Shown: positions 54,434-63,275, numbered from the stretch's first letter. The stretch is DNA of 64,000 bases from an uncultured Pseudanabaenaceae cyanobacterium (GCA_937927915.1 CALGKB010000004.1:124001-188000), one strand, 5' to 3'. Numbers and translations are program-made. The notes: generated by a model not told the origin, from the letters alone.

Positions 54434-55171
54434 TCAGTAATCCTCTCGCTCACTTGGATCAATGTCGGGATAGTCGTTGGGGTCAGGGTTGGTTGGGCGG
54501 GGACGGCGGCGGCGGGGACTGGGAGCTTCTACATCCTCACTGCTTGTATTGCGACTGCCCTTGCTGCGGGGACGGCGGGGAGCTACTGGTTTAATATCCT
54601 CATCTAAGACATCAATGACCGAGTTATCACTGCTAGGGCGGGGACGGGTACGCCGTGAGCGACGAGTTTTAGGGGGTTCCACATCTCCCTCTAACTCAGA
54701 AGGACGGTAGGGACGCATCTGAGGTGGTTGCTTGCTCAAAGGACGATCGGGAATCTCATGCCCATAGTCATAGTCCCGGTAATCGTAGGGAGGGGGCATG
54801 GGGGGTTCCTCTTCCTCGATCGGTGGGTTAATCACCGCCCGCCGCGCTTGGGTGGAGACTGTCTGTCGCAAACTCAAGGTTTCTAGACCAAACCACCAGC
54901 CAAAGCCCACCAACAACATCTGAGCAAACTGGGTAGTCTGGTCCATCTTGAAGTTATAAAACAGGAGTACCAGCCCGTAGATAAAAGCTACCGCCGCCAA
55001 AAAGATGTCATGGTCGCGGGAGAGTTCAGGTCGCCAGTTACGGATAAAGTACAGCCCCACTCCGCCCAAAATAGCAGAGATAGCGAGGAAGAGGATAAGG
55101 GGATTCCCGCCTATGGCAATACCGAACTGCCCACCAGCACCTTGGGCAAGCAGGGGAATAGAATGTAACAT
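54434..55171 (-). CDS. ycf66: Ycf66 family protein
   Basis: A 245-residue protein. The N-terminal part has three hydrophobic segments with the Ycf66 pattern (NPLILFLAISAILGGVGLYF; RPELSRDHDIFLAAVAFIYG; FGLETLSLR). The C-terminal half is a disordered tail rich in Pro, Arg, Asp and Glu. Ycf66 is encoded in cyanobacteria and some chloroplast genomes; its role is unknown. ATG 55171 is supported by GAGAGG upstream. It follows psbX by 36 bases and is likely co-transcribed. Confidence 0.9.
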   Translation of the reverse strand: MLHSIPLLAQGAGGQFGIAIGGNPLILFLAISAILGGVGLYFIRNWRPELSRDHDIFLAAVAFIYGLVLLFYNFKMDQTTQFAQMLLVGFGWWFGLETLSLRQTVSTQARRAVINPPIEEEEPPMPPPYDYRDYDYGHEIPDRPLSKQPPQMRPYRPSELEGDVEPPKTRRSRRTRPRPSSDNSVIDVLDEDIKPVAPRRPRSKGSRNTSSEDVEAPSPRRRRPRPTNPDPNDYPDIDPSEREDY

Positions 55172-55207
55172 GGCAACCTCTCTGGTAAGATAGTGAACAG
55201 CGAACAA

Positions 55208-55330
55208 CTATTGACTACGGCGCTTGATCTTGTCGTTTTGGCTGACAATAATCAGAGCACCAAACAGGGTGACTAGAACTACAGCCCCCCAAAATAATCC
55301 CCAAAAAAAGTTGATAAGCGAAGGTGTCAT
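55208..55330 (-). CDS. psbX: photosystem II protein PsbX
   Basis: A 40-residue single-helix thylakoid protein found near cytochrome b559 and the quinone-binding sites of photosystem II. Sequence: TPSLINFFWGLFWGAVVLVT, then LFGALIIVSQNDKIKRRSQ. The N-terminal TPSL.NF, the hydrophobic helix and the ISQ.DK end match cyanobacterial PsbX. ATG 55330, TAG 55208-55210. It is divergent from the second kinase and upstream of ycf66, an arrangement known in other cyanobacteria. Confidence 0.92.
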   Translation of the reverse strand: MTPSLINFFWGLFWGAVVLVTLFGALIIVSQNDKIKRRSQ

Positions 55331-55439
55331 AGTCTTTTATTAAATCTTCCTAGCCATATATTATCACTCCCAGTCTCTCTATGGTAGACCTGGCTTGGGG
55401 AGATGCTGCCTCTGGGGTTAAAATGGGCGTAGTGCTCCA

Positions 55440-56906
55440 ATGGCTGCTCCTATGGATATTTACTGCTCCCGCCCTGGCTGTGCACGACCCCACAATCACT
55501 TCCCCGATGTGGACACCACTAGTATCAGAACTACCGCTATAGATCAGTTGTTTTGCCAAAGCTGCGATATGCCCCTCATTCTGGATGGGCGCTATGTGAT
55601 TGAAAAACCTTTGGCCCAAGGGGGCTTTAGCATTACCTACCTCGCCAGGGACCGGCGGACACCGGCGATGAAACGCTGTGTGGTTAAGCAGTTGATTCTA
55701 CATGGCTACAACGAGGAACAAAAGCGGAAGGCAAGGGAATTGTTTGAACGGGAAGGTGCCATTTTGGAGGAGTTGGGGGGGCACCCCCAGATACCAGATT
55801 TATTGGCATTCTTTGAGTTGGAGGTGGACGGGGAGAGTTTTTTTTATCTGGTGCAGGAATTTATCGATGGGGTGACCTTAGAAACTTTGATCAATGACTT
55901 TGGTCCCCTCCCTACTTATGATGTCATTGATATTCTGCGTAATTTGTTGCCAGTACTGCAGTTTGTCCACGATCGGGGGGCAATTCACCGCGATATTAGA
56001 CCTGCCAATATCATGGTGCACCGCCAAACCCAAGTATATTATCTGTTGAACTTCGGGGCAGTAAAACAAATTCGCTCAATTCCGGACGAGCACTCCCAAG
56101 GATCGACAAAAATTTACACCCCTGGCTATGCTGCTCCGGAACAGATGGGTGGACACAAAGTCTATCCTGCCACTGATATTTATGGCTTGGGAGCAACTGC
56201 TATCTTTTTACTCACAGGCAGACATCCTCACAAACTCCTAGATAGTGTCACCCAACGCATTGAATGGCGTACCTATGGGCGGCGGTTAAACCCTGACTTT
56301 GCCGACATTATCGATCGGATGGTTGCTCCTAGTCTAAGGGAACGCTACGACAGTGCCAAGGCTGTCCTGGCGGATTTGGAGAAATTAAATGGGGCGCCCG
56401 CTGCACCACCGCCTGCCCCAGACCCTCCCCCCCAGGAGATGCCTATGTTTGAAGTGGCAAGGGACATTGAGATAGAGATACCCCCGAGGAAGAGGAAGCC
56501 CATCCGAGCGGCAACTAGTATCAACAAAGTGGCGAAGTCCATTAATCAAATCCCCCTTGTTTCTTTTATTTTGAGTGGCTTTGGTTTTGGTTTTCAAGTC
56601 GGTGCCTGGGGGTTTTTACTCCTTGGCAAGGGGAGTCAAGTCATGGGACCTTTCACTATGTTTTTGTTGGCTGGTATTCTCCTATGGCTGCTGTTTCTGC
56701 GGGCAAGGAAAGTTTTGGACAATAAAGATATGCTCGCCTCTACTCTGGTTACTTTTGTCCTTTTCTTGCTCCTCAAACTGTTCTTTCGCTTCCCCGAACC
56801 CAAAATTGCGGAATTTCTCGCTATCTGTCTTATCTGTGGCTTTGGTCTGGTGGCAGTGCTGACACTATTTCGCCTCGTTAATCAACTCCTGCGCCGTTTG
56901 CTGTAG
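55440..56906 (+). CDS. zinc-ribbon Ser/Thr kinase homologue with altered catalytic motifs, membrane-anchored
   Basis: A 488-residue protein. The zinc ribbon has C9, C14, C39 and C42. The kinase domain (about 52-310) has CVVKQLIL with the VAIK-type Lys, but the glycine loop reads LAQGGFSITYLA, HRDIKPAN reads HRDIRPAN (183-189), and the magnesium-binding DFG Asp is Asn204 (LLNFGAVKQ). Activity may be weak or absent. After a Pro-rich linker the C-terminus has four membrane helices (about 380-485). Two starts, 55440 and 55452, are possible. It is a paralogue of the SpkB-like kinase on the other side of psbX-ycf66. Confidence 0.88.
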   Translation: MAAPMDIYCSRPGCARPHNHFPDVDTTSIRTTAIDQLFCQSCDMPLILDGRYVIEKPLAQGGFSITYLARDRRTPAMKRCVVKQLILHGYNEEQKRKARELFEREGAILEELGGHPQIPDLLAFFELEVDGESFFYLVQEFIDGVTLETLINDFGPLPTYDVIDILRNLLPVLQFVHDRGAIHRDIRPANIMVHRQTQVYYLLNFGAVKQIRSIPDEHSQGSTKIYTPGYAAPEQMGGHKVYPATDIYGLGATAIFLLTGRHPHKLLDSVTQRIEWRTYGRRLNPDFADIIDRMVAPSLRERYDSAKAVLADLEKLNGAPAAPPPAPDPPPQEMPMFEVARDIEIEIPPRKRKPIRAATSINKVAKSINQIPLVSFILSGFGFGFQVGAWGFLLLGKGSQVMGPFTMFLLAGILLWLLFLRARKVLDNKDMLASTLVTFVLFLLLKLFFRFPEPKIAEFLAICLICGFGLVAVLTLFRLVNQLLRRLL

Positions 56907-56941
56907 AAAAAAAGACTGCACCCACCCCGCGTAGGGCAGTC
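56907..56941 (-). terminator. terminator after nblA
   Basis: On the minus strand, 9 bases after the nblA stop, GACTGC and GCAGTC (complement of 56914-56941) form a hairpin. Seven T follow (complement of 56907-56913). The same hairpin lies just after the stop of the convergent kinase gene but lacks a T-tract in that direction. Confidence 0.75.
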
Positions 56942-56950
56942 AAAGAATGC

Positions 56951-57121
56951 CTAGAGGTTTTCTTTAATGAGATGCTTAATCACGTTGTCTTTGATCATCA
57001 GTTGCCGCAATAACTCCAGGACAAATTCTTGGGACTGCTCTAGGGTGAGTTTTTTTACCTGCTCTTCGTAGACTTTCAGGCTGAATTCCTGCTCTAGTGT
57101 TAACTCTAACGGTATACCCAT
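56951..57121 (-). CDS. nblA: phycobilisome degradation protein NblA
   Basis: A 56-residue adaptor that triggers phycobilisome breakdown by Clp protease when nutrients run out. The sequence MGIPLELTLEQEFSLKVYEE, QVKKLTLEQSQEFVLELLRQ and MIKDNVIKHLIKENL follows the NblA pattern (two helices, L.LEQ.F.L, QV..L..EQ..E, Q.M..DN). ATG 57121 is strongly supported by CGGAGGTAATGCT. A terminator follows, so it is probably a single-gene unit with its promoter in the short gap to the HTH-TPR gene. Confidence 0.92.
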   Translation of the reverse strand: MGIPLELTLEQEFSLKVYEEQVKKLTLEQSQEFVLELLRQLMIKDNVIKHLIKENL

Positions 57122-57209
57122 AGCATTACCTCCGTTTTGTAAAGTCTTGTTAATAAATATCATATACCCTTGACAAGATGACGTTTGTGTTCTTTTAGAC
57201 AGAATTTCC

Positions 57210-58952
57210 CTAAGCCGAAGTTCGGTTTACCCGCCGCCGGTAGTAGAGGGCACGCACCTGTTCTTCCCGATCGCCTTTGAGTTTTGCCAGGGCTAGCCAT
57301 CTCTGGGCATAGCGATCGGCTTGGGGGTAGTTGTGTTGGGCTAGGTAGCTGAGGGTGAGGGCACGCCAAATTTGCATATCCAGGGTGGGGGAGTTGAGGG
57401 GGGTAGCAATGGCTCTTGCTTTCTCTAGGTATTCCAGGGCGGTGTGGTGGAGTCCCAGTCCGGCGTAGGCTAATCCCAGTTGTAGGTTGGTGTAGGACTG
57501 TTGCAGGGGGGCATCTTCTCCCAGGTGGGTCAGTTTTTGCAGATGGTTGATCGCTTGTTCGTACTGCTTGAGGTTGATGTAGCAAGCCCCTATGTTGTAG
57601 AGGGTTTTGCGGGTTTCTCGCTCCAGGAGTTCGGCAGCGGTGTGGTGGAGGAATTGCTGATAGTACCCGATCGCTGTGCGGTATTGGCGGAGGGCAAAGT
57701 AGATATTACCGAGGTGGTGGAGAACCTGGGCTTGTTCCTGGAAGAGGTCTTCTCTTTCCGCCAGGTCATAGTACTGCTGGTAGTAGCTGATGGCAGCTTG
57801 GTAGTTGCCTAGGTCGTGGTGGAGTTGGGCTAGTCCCCTGTAGCACTGCAGTTCCAGGGCACGATCGGGGTATTGTTTAACTAGTTTGAGGGCAAGTTCC
57901 AGGTAGCTGAGGGCTTGGGGATAGCGTCCCAAATGGTGAGCCACTGTCCCTGCCAGAGCTAGTATGCAGCCATGGAGGATGGGGTCAGATACCCGCCGCC
58001 CCCCCTGCCGCCAATGGGGAGGTAGGAGGGATTCCGCCAACTCCAAAAACAGTTCGTAGAGGTGGGTTTGGGCAAGATCAAAGCGCCGTAATACCTGGGC
58101 TAGTTCTTCCCACTGGGCATTGGTGACAAGGATGCGCGCCCCCTCTAGGATATTAGCCCAATCGATGGGGGGTTCACGGTGGGGCACAACGGGTTCAATG
58201 ACGGGTAGATTCCCCTCCTCCGTCACAATCATTTCCGCTGGCGGTTCTGCCTCTGTCTTCTCTGGGGGAGCGGTAATCAGGACTGTTTCTCCCATCGCCA
58301 CAGGGGGAGTTTCTGGGGTAATGACAACCCTGGGTTCTGATTTTTCCTCCAGGGGGCTGGGAGGGGTATCGGCAGTAATTACAACCGTCGGTGTCGCTTC
58401 CCCTGGGATCGCCACAGGGGGAGTTTCTGGGGTAATAGCAACCCTGGATTCTGATGTTTCCTCCAGGGGGCTGGGGGGAGTATCGGCAGTGATTACAACT
58501 GGCGGGGGAGCTTTTTCTGCAATCGGGATTACCTGGGTCTCTGGAGTAATCGCAACCCTTGATTCCTCCGTCTCTGCGATCGGGACTGCTTGGGTCTCTG
58601 GGATGCTGCTGCGAAACAGGTGGGAAGCCAACCGAGGGATGACCGATCGTTTGAGCGTGGGTGCAGGGGCGGGGGGGGAAGGGGGGGGTGAAGGAGGAAC
58701 CTCTCTGCCTAGAATGCCCTCTGCCTTGGCGGGGGAAACCCGTGTCAGTTTTTGCCAGTCCAGCTCTAACCGCTCGCAAATTTGAATAAAAGTAGGTGCA
58801 TCGATCGGTCTGCCCGCCATAAATTCCCGCACTTTGTACAGAGAGATACCGACCGCTTCTGCCAGAGCTTTTTGGCTGGAAATACCAGTTTTCTGCATCG
58901 CAGTTTTAACGCGGCGCAGGGAATTAGCAGGAACTTTTAAGGTAGCGGACAT
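57210..58952 (-). CDS. HTH-TPR protein with repetitive Pro-rich linker
   Basis: A 580-residue protein. The N-terminus is an XRE-like helix-turn-helix (SSQKALAEAVGISLYKVREF, about 25-45; DAPTFIQICERLELDW). A disordered linker (about 80-265) rich in Pro, Thr, Glu and Val holds two copies of a 38-residue unit. The C-terminus (about 320-570) is a series of TPR repeats (YPQALSYLELALKLVKQYPD; YQAAISYYQQYYDLAE; YRTAIGYYQQFLHH). This suggests a DNA-binding or signalling scaffold; targets are unknown. ATG 58952 has AGAGAGG upstream. Confidence 0.85.
   Translation of the reverse strand: MSATLKVPANSLRRVKTAMQKTGISSQKALAEAVGISLYKVREFMAGRPIDAPTFIQICERLELDWQKLTRVSPAKAEGILGREVPPSPPPSPPAPAPTLKRSVIPRLASHLFRSSIPETQAVPIAETEESRVAITPETQVIPIAEKAPPPVVITADTPPSPLEETSESRVAITPETPPVAIPGEATPTVVITADTPPSPLEEKSEPRVVITPETPPVAMGETVLITAPPEKTEAEPPAEMIVTEEGNLPVIEPVVPHREPPIDWANILEGARILVTNAQWEELAQVLRRFDLAQTHLYELFLELAESLLPPHWRQGGRRVSDPILHGCILALAGTVAHHLGRYPQALSYLELALKLVKQYPDRALELQCYRGLAQLHHDLGNYQAAISYYQQYYDLAEREDLFQEQAQVLHHLGNIYFALRQYRTAIGYYQQFLHHTAAELLERETRKTLYNIGACYINLKQYEQAINHLQKLTHLGEDAPLQQSYTNLQLGLAYAGLGLHHTALEYLEKARAIATPLNSPTLDMQIWRALTLSYLAQHNYPQADRYAQRWLALAKLKGDREEQVRALYYRRRVNRTSA
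58290..58499 (-). repeat. tandem 114-base repeat coding for 38-residue units
   Basis: Within the linker of the HTH-TPR gene, residues 152-189 (VVITADTPPSPLEETSESRV...) recur at 190-221 with few changes (second copy partial). At DNA level the two copies, offset by 114 bases, keep long identical blocks such as CCACAGGGGGAGTTTCTGGG. This points to recent slippage or unequal exchange. Confidence 0.85.
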
Positions 58953-59080
58953 AACCTCTCTGCCCAGTACGACTATAGTAATTTTGCTATGATTTTAGAG
59001 AAAACCCAAGAAAATGGCTAACAAATATTGGCGACAGGCAAGGAAGGTAGTAGGATGCTAAAGGTGCGCAAAAGGGGGTT

Positions 59081-59707
59081 ATGACGACCTACACACCAAC
59101 CCAAATGACCGCCTGGTTACGGGGTCTTCTGAGCATCGCCCTAGCGGACGGCAAATTTACCCCAGATGAACAGTCCCTCCTACGGGAGTTACAGGAGACA
59201 GAACATTTGGAAAGTGCTGATCCCCATTTACTGTGCACCATCTCTCCTCAAGAGTTAGCCACCGCCTTTGGGCAGGATGACAACTTAGCCCAAAATTTCC
59301 TGCGGACAGCGGTGATGATGGCAATGGTAGATGGGGAATACTCGGAGACGGAGGATCAGTTGATCCACCAATACGCTAGTGCCCTTGGGCAGGAGATGAA
59401 AGAAATGGTTGAATTACGTGCCCACCTCCACAATCCTCTGGGTGTGGAACATGATGTGCTTACGCCTGTCAAAAATTGGCTCGATCGGTTAGAAGTCAAA
59501 GACCGGCGTTTGGCGCGCTTCCTATGCCGCGTGATTCCCGCCCAGTGTCCCTTTGAACGGGATGTCGTTCTCTTTGGCAAAAAGATCATGCACATTCCCG
59601 CCCTGTGTAAACTCAATCCCCTCTACGACCAACTCATTGGCTTGCGCTTCCGTTCCCTCTCCTACCTGGCAGAGGAATGTGGCGAGGATGTCAGCCAGTA
59701 CTGCTAG
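59081..59707 (+). CDS. TerB-like N-terminal + Mo-nitro_C (PF06967-type) C-terminal protein
   Basis: A 208-residue soluble protein. The N-terminal part resembles TerB helical repeats with acidic metal-binding sites ([39 protein letters not shown]). The C-terminal part (about 125-208) is the cyanobacterial 'Mo-dependent nitrogenase C-terminus' domain ([60 protein letters not shown]). Despite the name, that domain occurs without nitrogenase, and no nif gene is here. Function unknown. ATG 59081 has GGGGG upstream. It overlaps glyQ by 17 bases at the 3' end. Confidence 0.85.
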   Translation: MTTYTPTQMTAWLRGLLSIALADGKFTPDEQSLLRELQETEHLESADPHLLCTISPQELATAFGQDDNLAQNFLRTAVMMAMVDGEYSETEDQLIHQYASALGQEMKEMVELRAHLHNPLGVEHDVLTPVKNWLDRLEVKDRRLARFLCRVIPAQCPFERDVVLFGKKIMHIPALCKLNPLYDQLIGLRFRSLSYLAEECGEDVSQYC

Positions 59708-60545
59708 ATTCGAGGTAGAGTTTGGCGACCTGGCGGGCTAGATTGCGGATGCGGGCAATATACCTAGTGCGTTCTGTCACTGAGATCACCCCCCTGGCAT
59801 CCAGGAGGTTGAAGGTATGGGAGCACTTCAGCACATAGTCAAAGGCAGGGAGGGGTAACTCTGCTTTGATCTGTTCCTGGGCTTCTGCCTCGTACTCCTG
59901 GAAGAGCTGGAATAGACGCTGGTTGTTCTGCCCCTTGTTGCCGAAATTGTAGTAACTCTGCTCCACCTCGTTGCGATGGTGTACCTGCCCGTAGGTGACA
60001 TCCCCCCGCCACACTATGTCAAAGATGGAATTCACTCCCTGCAAATACATTGCCAGCCGCTCTAGTCCGTAGGTGATTTCCACAGAGACAGGGCGACAGT
60101 CGATCCCCCCCGCCTGCTGAAAGTAGGTAAACTGCGTCACTTCCATGCCGTCTAGCCACACTTCCCAACCTACGCCCCACGCCCCCAAGGTGGGAGACTC
60201 CCAGTCATCTTCCACAAAGCGAATGTCGTGGTCAGCGGGGTCAATGCCCAACACTTTCAAACTCTGCAAGTACTGCTCTAGGACATCGTCGGGGGAAGGC
60301 TTCAACAGCACCTGGAACTGGTAATAGTGTTGGAGGCGGTTGGGATTCTCACCGTAGCGTCCATCCGTAGGGCGACGACAGGGTTCTACGTAAGCCACAC
60401 ACCAGGGGGCAGGACCGATCGCTCTCAGAAAAGTATGGGGATTCATGGTGCCCGCGCCCTTTTCCATGTCGTAGGGCTGTGCTATCAAACAACCCCGATC
60501 GCTCCAGTAGTTTTGCAACGTCAGAATGACCGACTGAAAATCCAC
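59691..60545 (-). CDS. glyQ: glycine-tRNA ligase alpha subunit GlyQ
   Basis: The catalytic subunit of the bacterial alpha2beta2 glycyl-tRNA synthetase. Length is 284 residues. Family features: [60 protein letters not shown] and [20 protein letters not shown]. The start is GTG 60545 with a strong GGAGGAAAGGT upstream. The beta subunit gene (glyS) is not adjacent, which is usual in cyanobacteria. Confidence 0.96.
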   Translation of the reverse strand: MDFQSVILTLQNYWSDRGCLIAQPYDMEKGAGTMNPHTFLRAIGPAPWCVAYVEPCRRPTDGRYGENPNRLQHYYQFQVLLKPSPDDVLEQYLQSLKVLGIDPADHDIRFVEDDWESPTLGAWGVGWEVWLDGMEVTQFTYFQQAGGIDCRPVSVEITYGLERLAMYLQGVNSIFDIVWRGDVTYGQVHHRNEVEQSYYNFGNKGQNNQRLFQLFQEYEAEAQEQIKAELPLPAFDYVLKCSHTFNLLDARGVISVTERTRYIARIRNLARQVAKLYLESSSTG

Positions 60546-60566
60546 ACCTTTCCTCCAAGCACTCCG

Positions 60567-61160
60567 CTATTGTAACTCCTGTCTGCCCTCGATCGCTTTA
60601 ATGAGGGTCATTTCATCGGCGTATTCCAAATCCCCTCCTATAGGGATGCCAAAGGCAATGCGGGTGACCTTGGTAAATTCCTTGAGCAACTTGCCTACAT
60701 AAAAAGTAGTCGTCTCTCCTTCCACTGTGGGATTGATGGCAAGGATCACTTCCTTTACCCCCCCCTTTACCACCCGTTGCACCAGAGTTGGGATGTTCAA
60801 CTGGTCGGGACCAATCCCCTGCATGGGGGAAATTACCCCCCCCAACACATGGTACTTGCCCCAATACTCCCGCGTCTTTTCCAGGGCTATTACATCGCGG
60901 CTGTCACAGACCACGCAAATGGTGGAGTCATCGCGGTCGGGGTTACGACAGATTTCGCAAATTGGGTCAACGGAAAGATAGCCGCACACTTGGCAGTGCC
61001 CCACCTGTTCCTTACAGTCCAAAATGGCATGGGCAAGGGCAGTCACCTCTTCCCTAGGGCGGGATAGCAGGTAAAGTGCCAGTCTCTGTGCCGACTTGGG
61101 ACCGATCCCTGGCAGACGTTGCAACTGTTCGATGAGGCGGGCGAGGGGGGGAGTGTACAA
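60567..61160 (-). CDS. recR: recombination mediator RecR
   Basis: Works with RecF/RecO to load RecA at gaps. Length is 197 residues. Features in order: helix-hairpin-helix ([20 protein letters not shown]), a four-Cys zinc finger (CQVCG...CEIC, about 56-71), and a TOPRIM domain ([16 protein letters not shown]) ending in [12 protein letters not shown]. The only possible start is TTG 61160: an in-frame stop lies five codons upstream and the family N-terminus ([12 protein letters not shown]) begins at once. Confidence 0.96.
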   Translation of the reverse strand: MYTPPLARLIEQLQRLPGIGPKSAQRLALYLLSRPREEVTALAHAILDCKEQVGHCQVCGYLSVDPICEICRNPDRDDSTICVVCDSRDVIALEKTREYWGKYHVLGGVISPMQGIGPDQLNIPTLVQRVVKGGVKEVILAINPTVEGETTTFYVGKLLKEFTKVTRIAFGIPIGGDLEYADEMTLIKAIEGRQELQ

Positions 61161-61167
61161 AAAAGAT

Positions 61168-61197
61168 TTGCGTCAACAACCTACTTAACTTTATACT
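61168..61197 (+). promoter_or_regulatory. candidate promoter of rpsD
   Basis: TTGCGT (61168-61173), an 18-base spacer and TATACT (61192-61197) lie 31 bases before the rpsD ATG, in the 68-base gap between divergent recR and rpsD. Confidence 0.45.
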
Positions 61198-61228
61198 AGA
61201 AAGGCTGTAGATTTTTGCAAGGAAATTC

Positions 61229-61837
61229 ATGTCTCGGTATCGGGGACCACGCTTAAGGATTGTCCGCCGCTTGGGGGATTTACCTGGCTTAACGCGCAAA
61301 CAGCCCAAACATCCCTACCCACCAGGGCAACATGGGCAAAACCGCAAGAAAAAGTCAGAATATGCCATCCGTCTGGAGGAGAAGCAAAAATTACGCTTTA
61401 ACTACGGTCTTAGTGAACGACAACTGATCAGGTATGTCAAACGGGCAAGGCGGGTAAAGGGTTCGACGGGGTTAGTGCTCCTGCAACTGCTGGAAATGCG
61501 CCTGGATAACACAGTCTTCCGCTTGGGAATGGCTCCCACAATTCCGGCAGCACGGCAACTGGTCAGTCACGGGCATATCACCGTCAACAACCGCGTCGTC
61601 AACATTCCCAGCTATGGCTGTCGTCCAGGGGATGTGATTGGGGTCAGAGATAACGAACGATCGCGACAACTGGTACAACAAAATTTAGAGTATCCCGGTC
61701 TCGCCAATATCCCCAGTCATTTAGAATTAGATAAGACGAGATTGGTTGGGAAGGTAAACGGTGTGATCGAGCGGGAATGGGTAGCCCTGAATGTCAACGA
61801 ACTGCTGATTGTTGAGTTCTACTCGCGGCAAGTCTAA
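61229..61837 (+). CDS. rpsD: 30S ribosomal protein S4
   Basis: A primary 16S rRNA-binding protein and often the translational regulator of its own operon. Length is 202 residues. It starts [20 protein letters not shown] and has the S4 RNA-binding domain ([40 protein letters not shown]). It lacks the N-terminal zinc-binding Cys residues of some S4 proteins, as expected for cyanobacteria. AAGGAA precedes the ATG. Its TAA overlaps the next ATG (TAATG). Confidence 0.97.
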   Translation: MSRYRGPRLRIVRRLGDLPGLTRKQPKHPYPPGQHGQNRKKKSEYAIRLEEKQKLRFNYGLSERQLIRYVKRARRVKGSTGLVLLQLLEMRLDNTVFRLGMAPTIPAARQLVSHGHITVNNRVVNIPSYGCRPGDVIGVRDNERSRQLVQQNLEYPGLANIPSHLELDKTRLVGKVNGVIEREWVALNVNELLIVEFYSRQV

Positions 61838-62388
61838 TGCCCCTGGAGGTGCCCACAGACCTACTCCCCCGTTGTCCCCGATCGGTGGCAATGGAACTGG
61901 ACAATTTGATGATGGCTTTGGAGTCCTTAAACCTGGAAGCAGTGGAAGCTTTACTGGCGGCAGTCCAGGAACTGGGTCTGGAGAAGTGGGTGCCCCATCG
62001 GGTAGCTTTTTGGCAATTACGCAACACCAACCCCCTGCGCAACTCTTACCAGCGGGAAGCCCTGCAGTGGGAGGAGGCAAAAGCCCTTGTAGCGATCGTC
62101 TGTCGGGTGGCACAGCAGCTACACACTGTCCTGCGCTTTTTGGTCACCACTTACCAGCAACAACTAGAGGGGAAATTGGAGGCGTTAGGTATGCAACAAA
62201 ATCAGGGCTACGTTGACTTCTATGTCGATCGCTTTCAAGAACTCTACGCCCACCGTATGCGTTCCCCCCTCTCCCGCCCAGAAGGGCAGGAACTGGCATT
62301 GCAGCTGTTGGTAGAACTATTTTTCATCAGTGGCAGTGGGGGAGAGCAACGCCTGTGGCATAGTTTGATGGATGGGGCAGTGGAATAG
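61837..62388 (+). CDS. DUF3038-type protein
   Basis: A 183-residue soluble, helix-rich protein (MELDNLMMALESLNLEAVEA; WQLRNTNPLRNSYQREALQW; LALQLLVELFFISGSGGEQR). The sequence and its position next to a DUF4335 gene match the cyanobacterial DUF3038 family as I know it. Function unknown. The ATG shares its A with the rpsD stop (TAATG), so translation is probably coupled. The stop in turn overlaps the GTG of the next gene. Confidence 0.82.
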   Translation: MPLEVPTDLLPRCPRSVAMELDNLMMALESLNLEAVEALLAAVQELGLEKWVPHRVAFWQLRNTNPLRNSYQREALQWEEAKALVAIVCRVAQQLHTVLRFLVTTYQQQLEGKLEALGMQQNQGYVDFYVDRFQELYAHRMRSPLSRPEGQELALQLLVELFFISGSGGEQRLWHSLMDGAVE

Positions 62389-63275
62389 TGTTACAGCGGT
62401 CTTACATCACACCCAGTTGTGCTTTGCTGGTAGAGGGGCTGAGTACCGTTGATGACCAGCAGATGACTCTCCTAACCCGCTTTATCTGTCAGGTGGGGGG
62501 CAAAGAAATCAGTGGCGGCAAAGAGTTACTCATTTATTTAACCCAAGGGGTCAGTCACTTCTGTCAGCGCTTACTTAGCGGCGAAGGGGCAGAATATCAT
62601 CACGATCAGGTCAAGATCACCCCCCAGGGGCAGCGGTATCATCTGCGTATAACCAGCGAGGATGGGGAAGTAGAGCTAGACCTCGATCGGATACAGCTGT
62701 TTGACCTCATGGAAGTCCTGGACCAGCTGTGCCTGGATGCCCAGACTCTGCCGGATGTGGTAATTCCCTTCCCTGCCCTGCGTCCCCCCACTAGCCCCGT
62801 CAACCCCGCCGTTCCTGCTGTTGTAGGTATTACCAGCGTTTTGGCAATTGCCCTTGCCCTGTGGTTTGTCCCCATTCCTGAACCCAAGCGGGAGGAGACT
62901 GTGCCCGCCCCTACCCCTGTCAGTCCTGTACCTGCCCCTGTCCTTGTCCCCAAACCAATCACTGACCCCGCTGAGTTGGCAAAATTGCGATCGGATTTAT
63001 TTACTCTCCTCGATCGGGCGTGGGTGAATACGCGTACCTTTACCGTACCTTTAACTTACAAAGTGACTGTGGATGAGCGGGGTAGGATTATTGGCTACCA
63101 AGAGACTCCTGAAACCAGAGAAAGACTGGGGGAAGAAGCAGAAGAAGTCTTGGCAAGAATGACAGAAGAATTACCCCTAGAAACCCTAAAACAGCAAAAT
63201 CAAGACCTAAAGCCCGATCGGGTAGCTACTTTTACCGTTACGTTTGACATTACCAACCAACTACTTGTGGAGTAA
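62388..63275 (+). CDS. DUF4335-type membrane protein
   Basis: A 295-residue protein. The N-terminal domain (LQRSYITPSCALLVEGLSTV; FICQVGGKEISGGKELLIYL) is the DUF4335 signature. One membrane helix follows (VPAVVGITSVLAIALALWFV, about 138-157), then a Pro-rich linker and a C-terminal domain of about 100 residues (TFTVPLTYKVTVDERGRIIG). Start GTG 62388 overlaps the preceding TAG (TAGTG). Function unknown; it regularly accompanies DUF3038, so the two products may interact. Confidence 0.82.
   Translation: MLQRSYITPSCALLVEGLSTVDDQQMTLLTRFICQVGGKEISGGKELLIYLTQGVSHFCQRLLSGEGAEYHHDQVKITPQGQRYHLRITSEDGEVELDLDRIQLFDLMEVLDQLCLDAQTLPDVVIPFPALRPPTSPVNPAVPAVVGITSVLAIALALWFVPIPEPKREETVPAPTPVSPVPAPVLVPKPITDPAELAKLRSDLFTLLDRAWVNTRTFTVPLTYKVTVDERGRIIGYQETPETRERLGEEAEEVLARMTEELPLETLKQQNQDLKPDRVATFTVTFDITNQLLVE

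Noticed and set aside
57211-57230. Inverted repeat TAAGCCGAA/TTCGGTTTA as a terminator
   Set aside because: It spans the last codons of the HTH-TPR gene and no T-tract follows in that direction.
58290-58499. CRISPR-like or mobile repeat
   Set aside because: Only two copies, no spacers, in frame and coding; it is an internal protein repeat.
58120-58785. Long plus-strand frame opposite the HTH-TPR linker
   Set aside because: It mirrors the repetitive Pro/Thr/Val linker; its own Gly/Ser/Val repeats are a by-product of the sense repeat.
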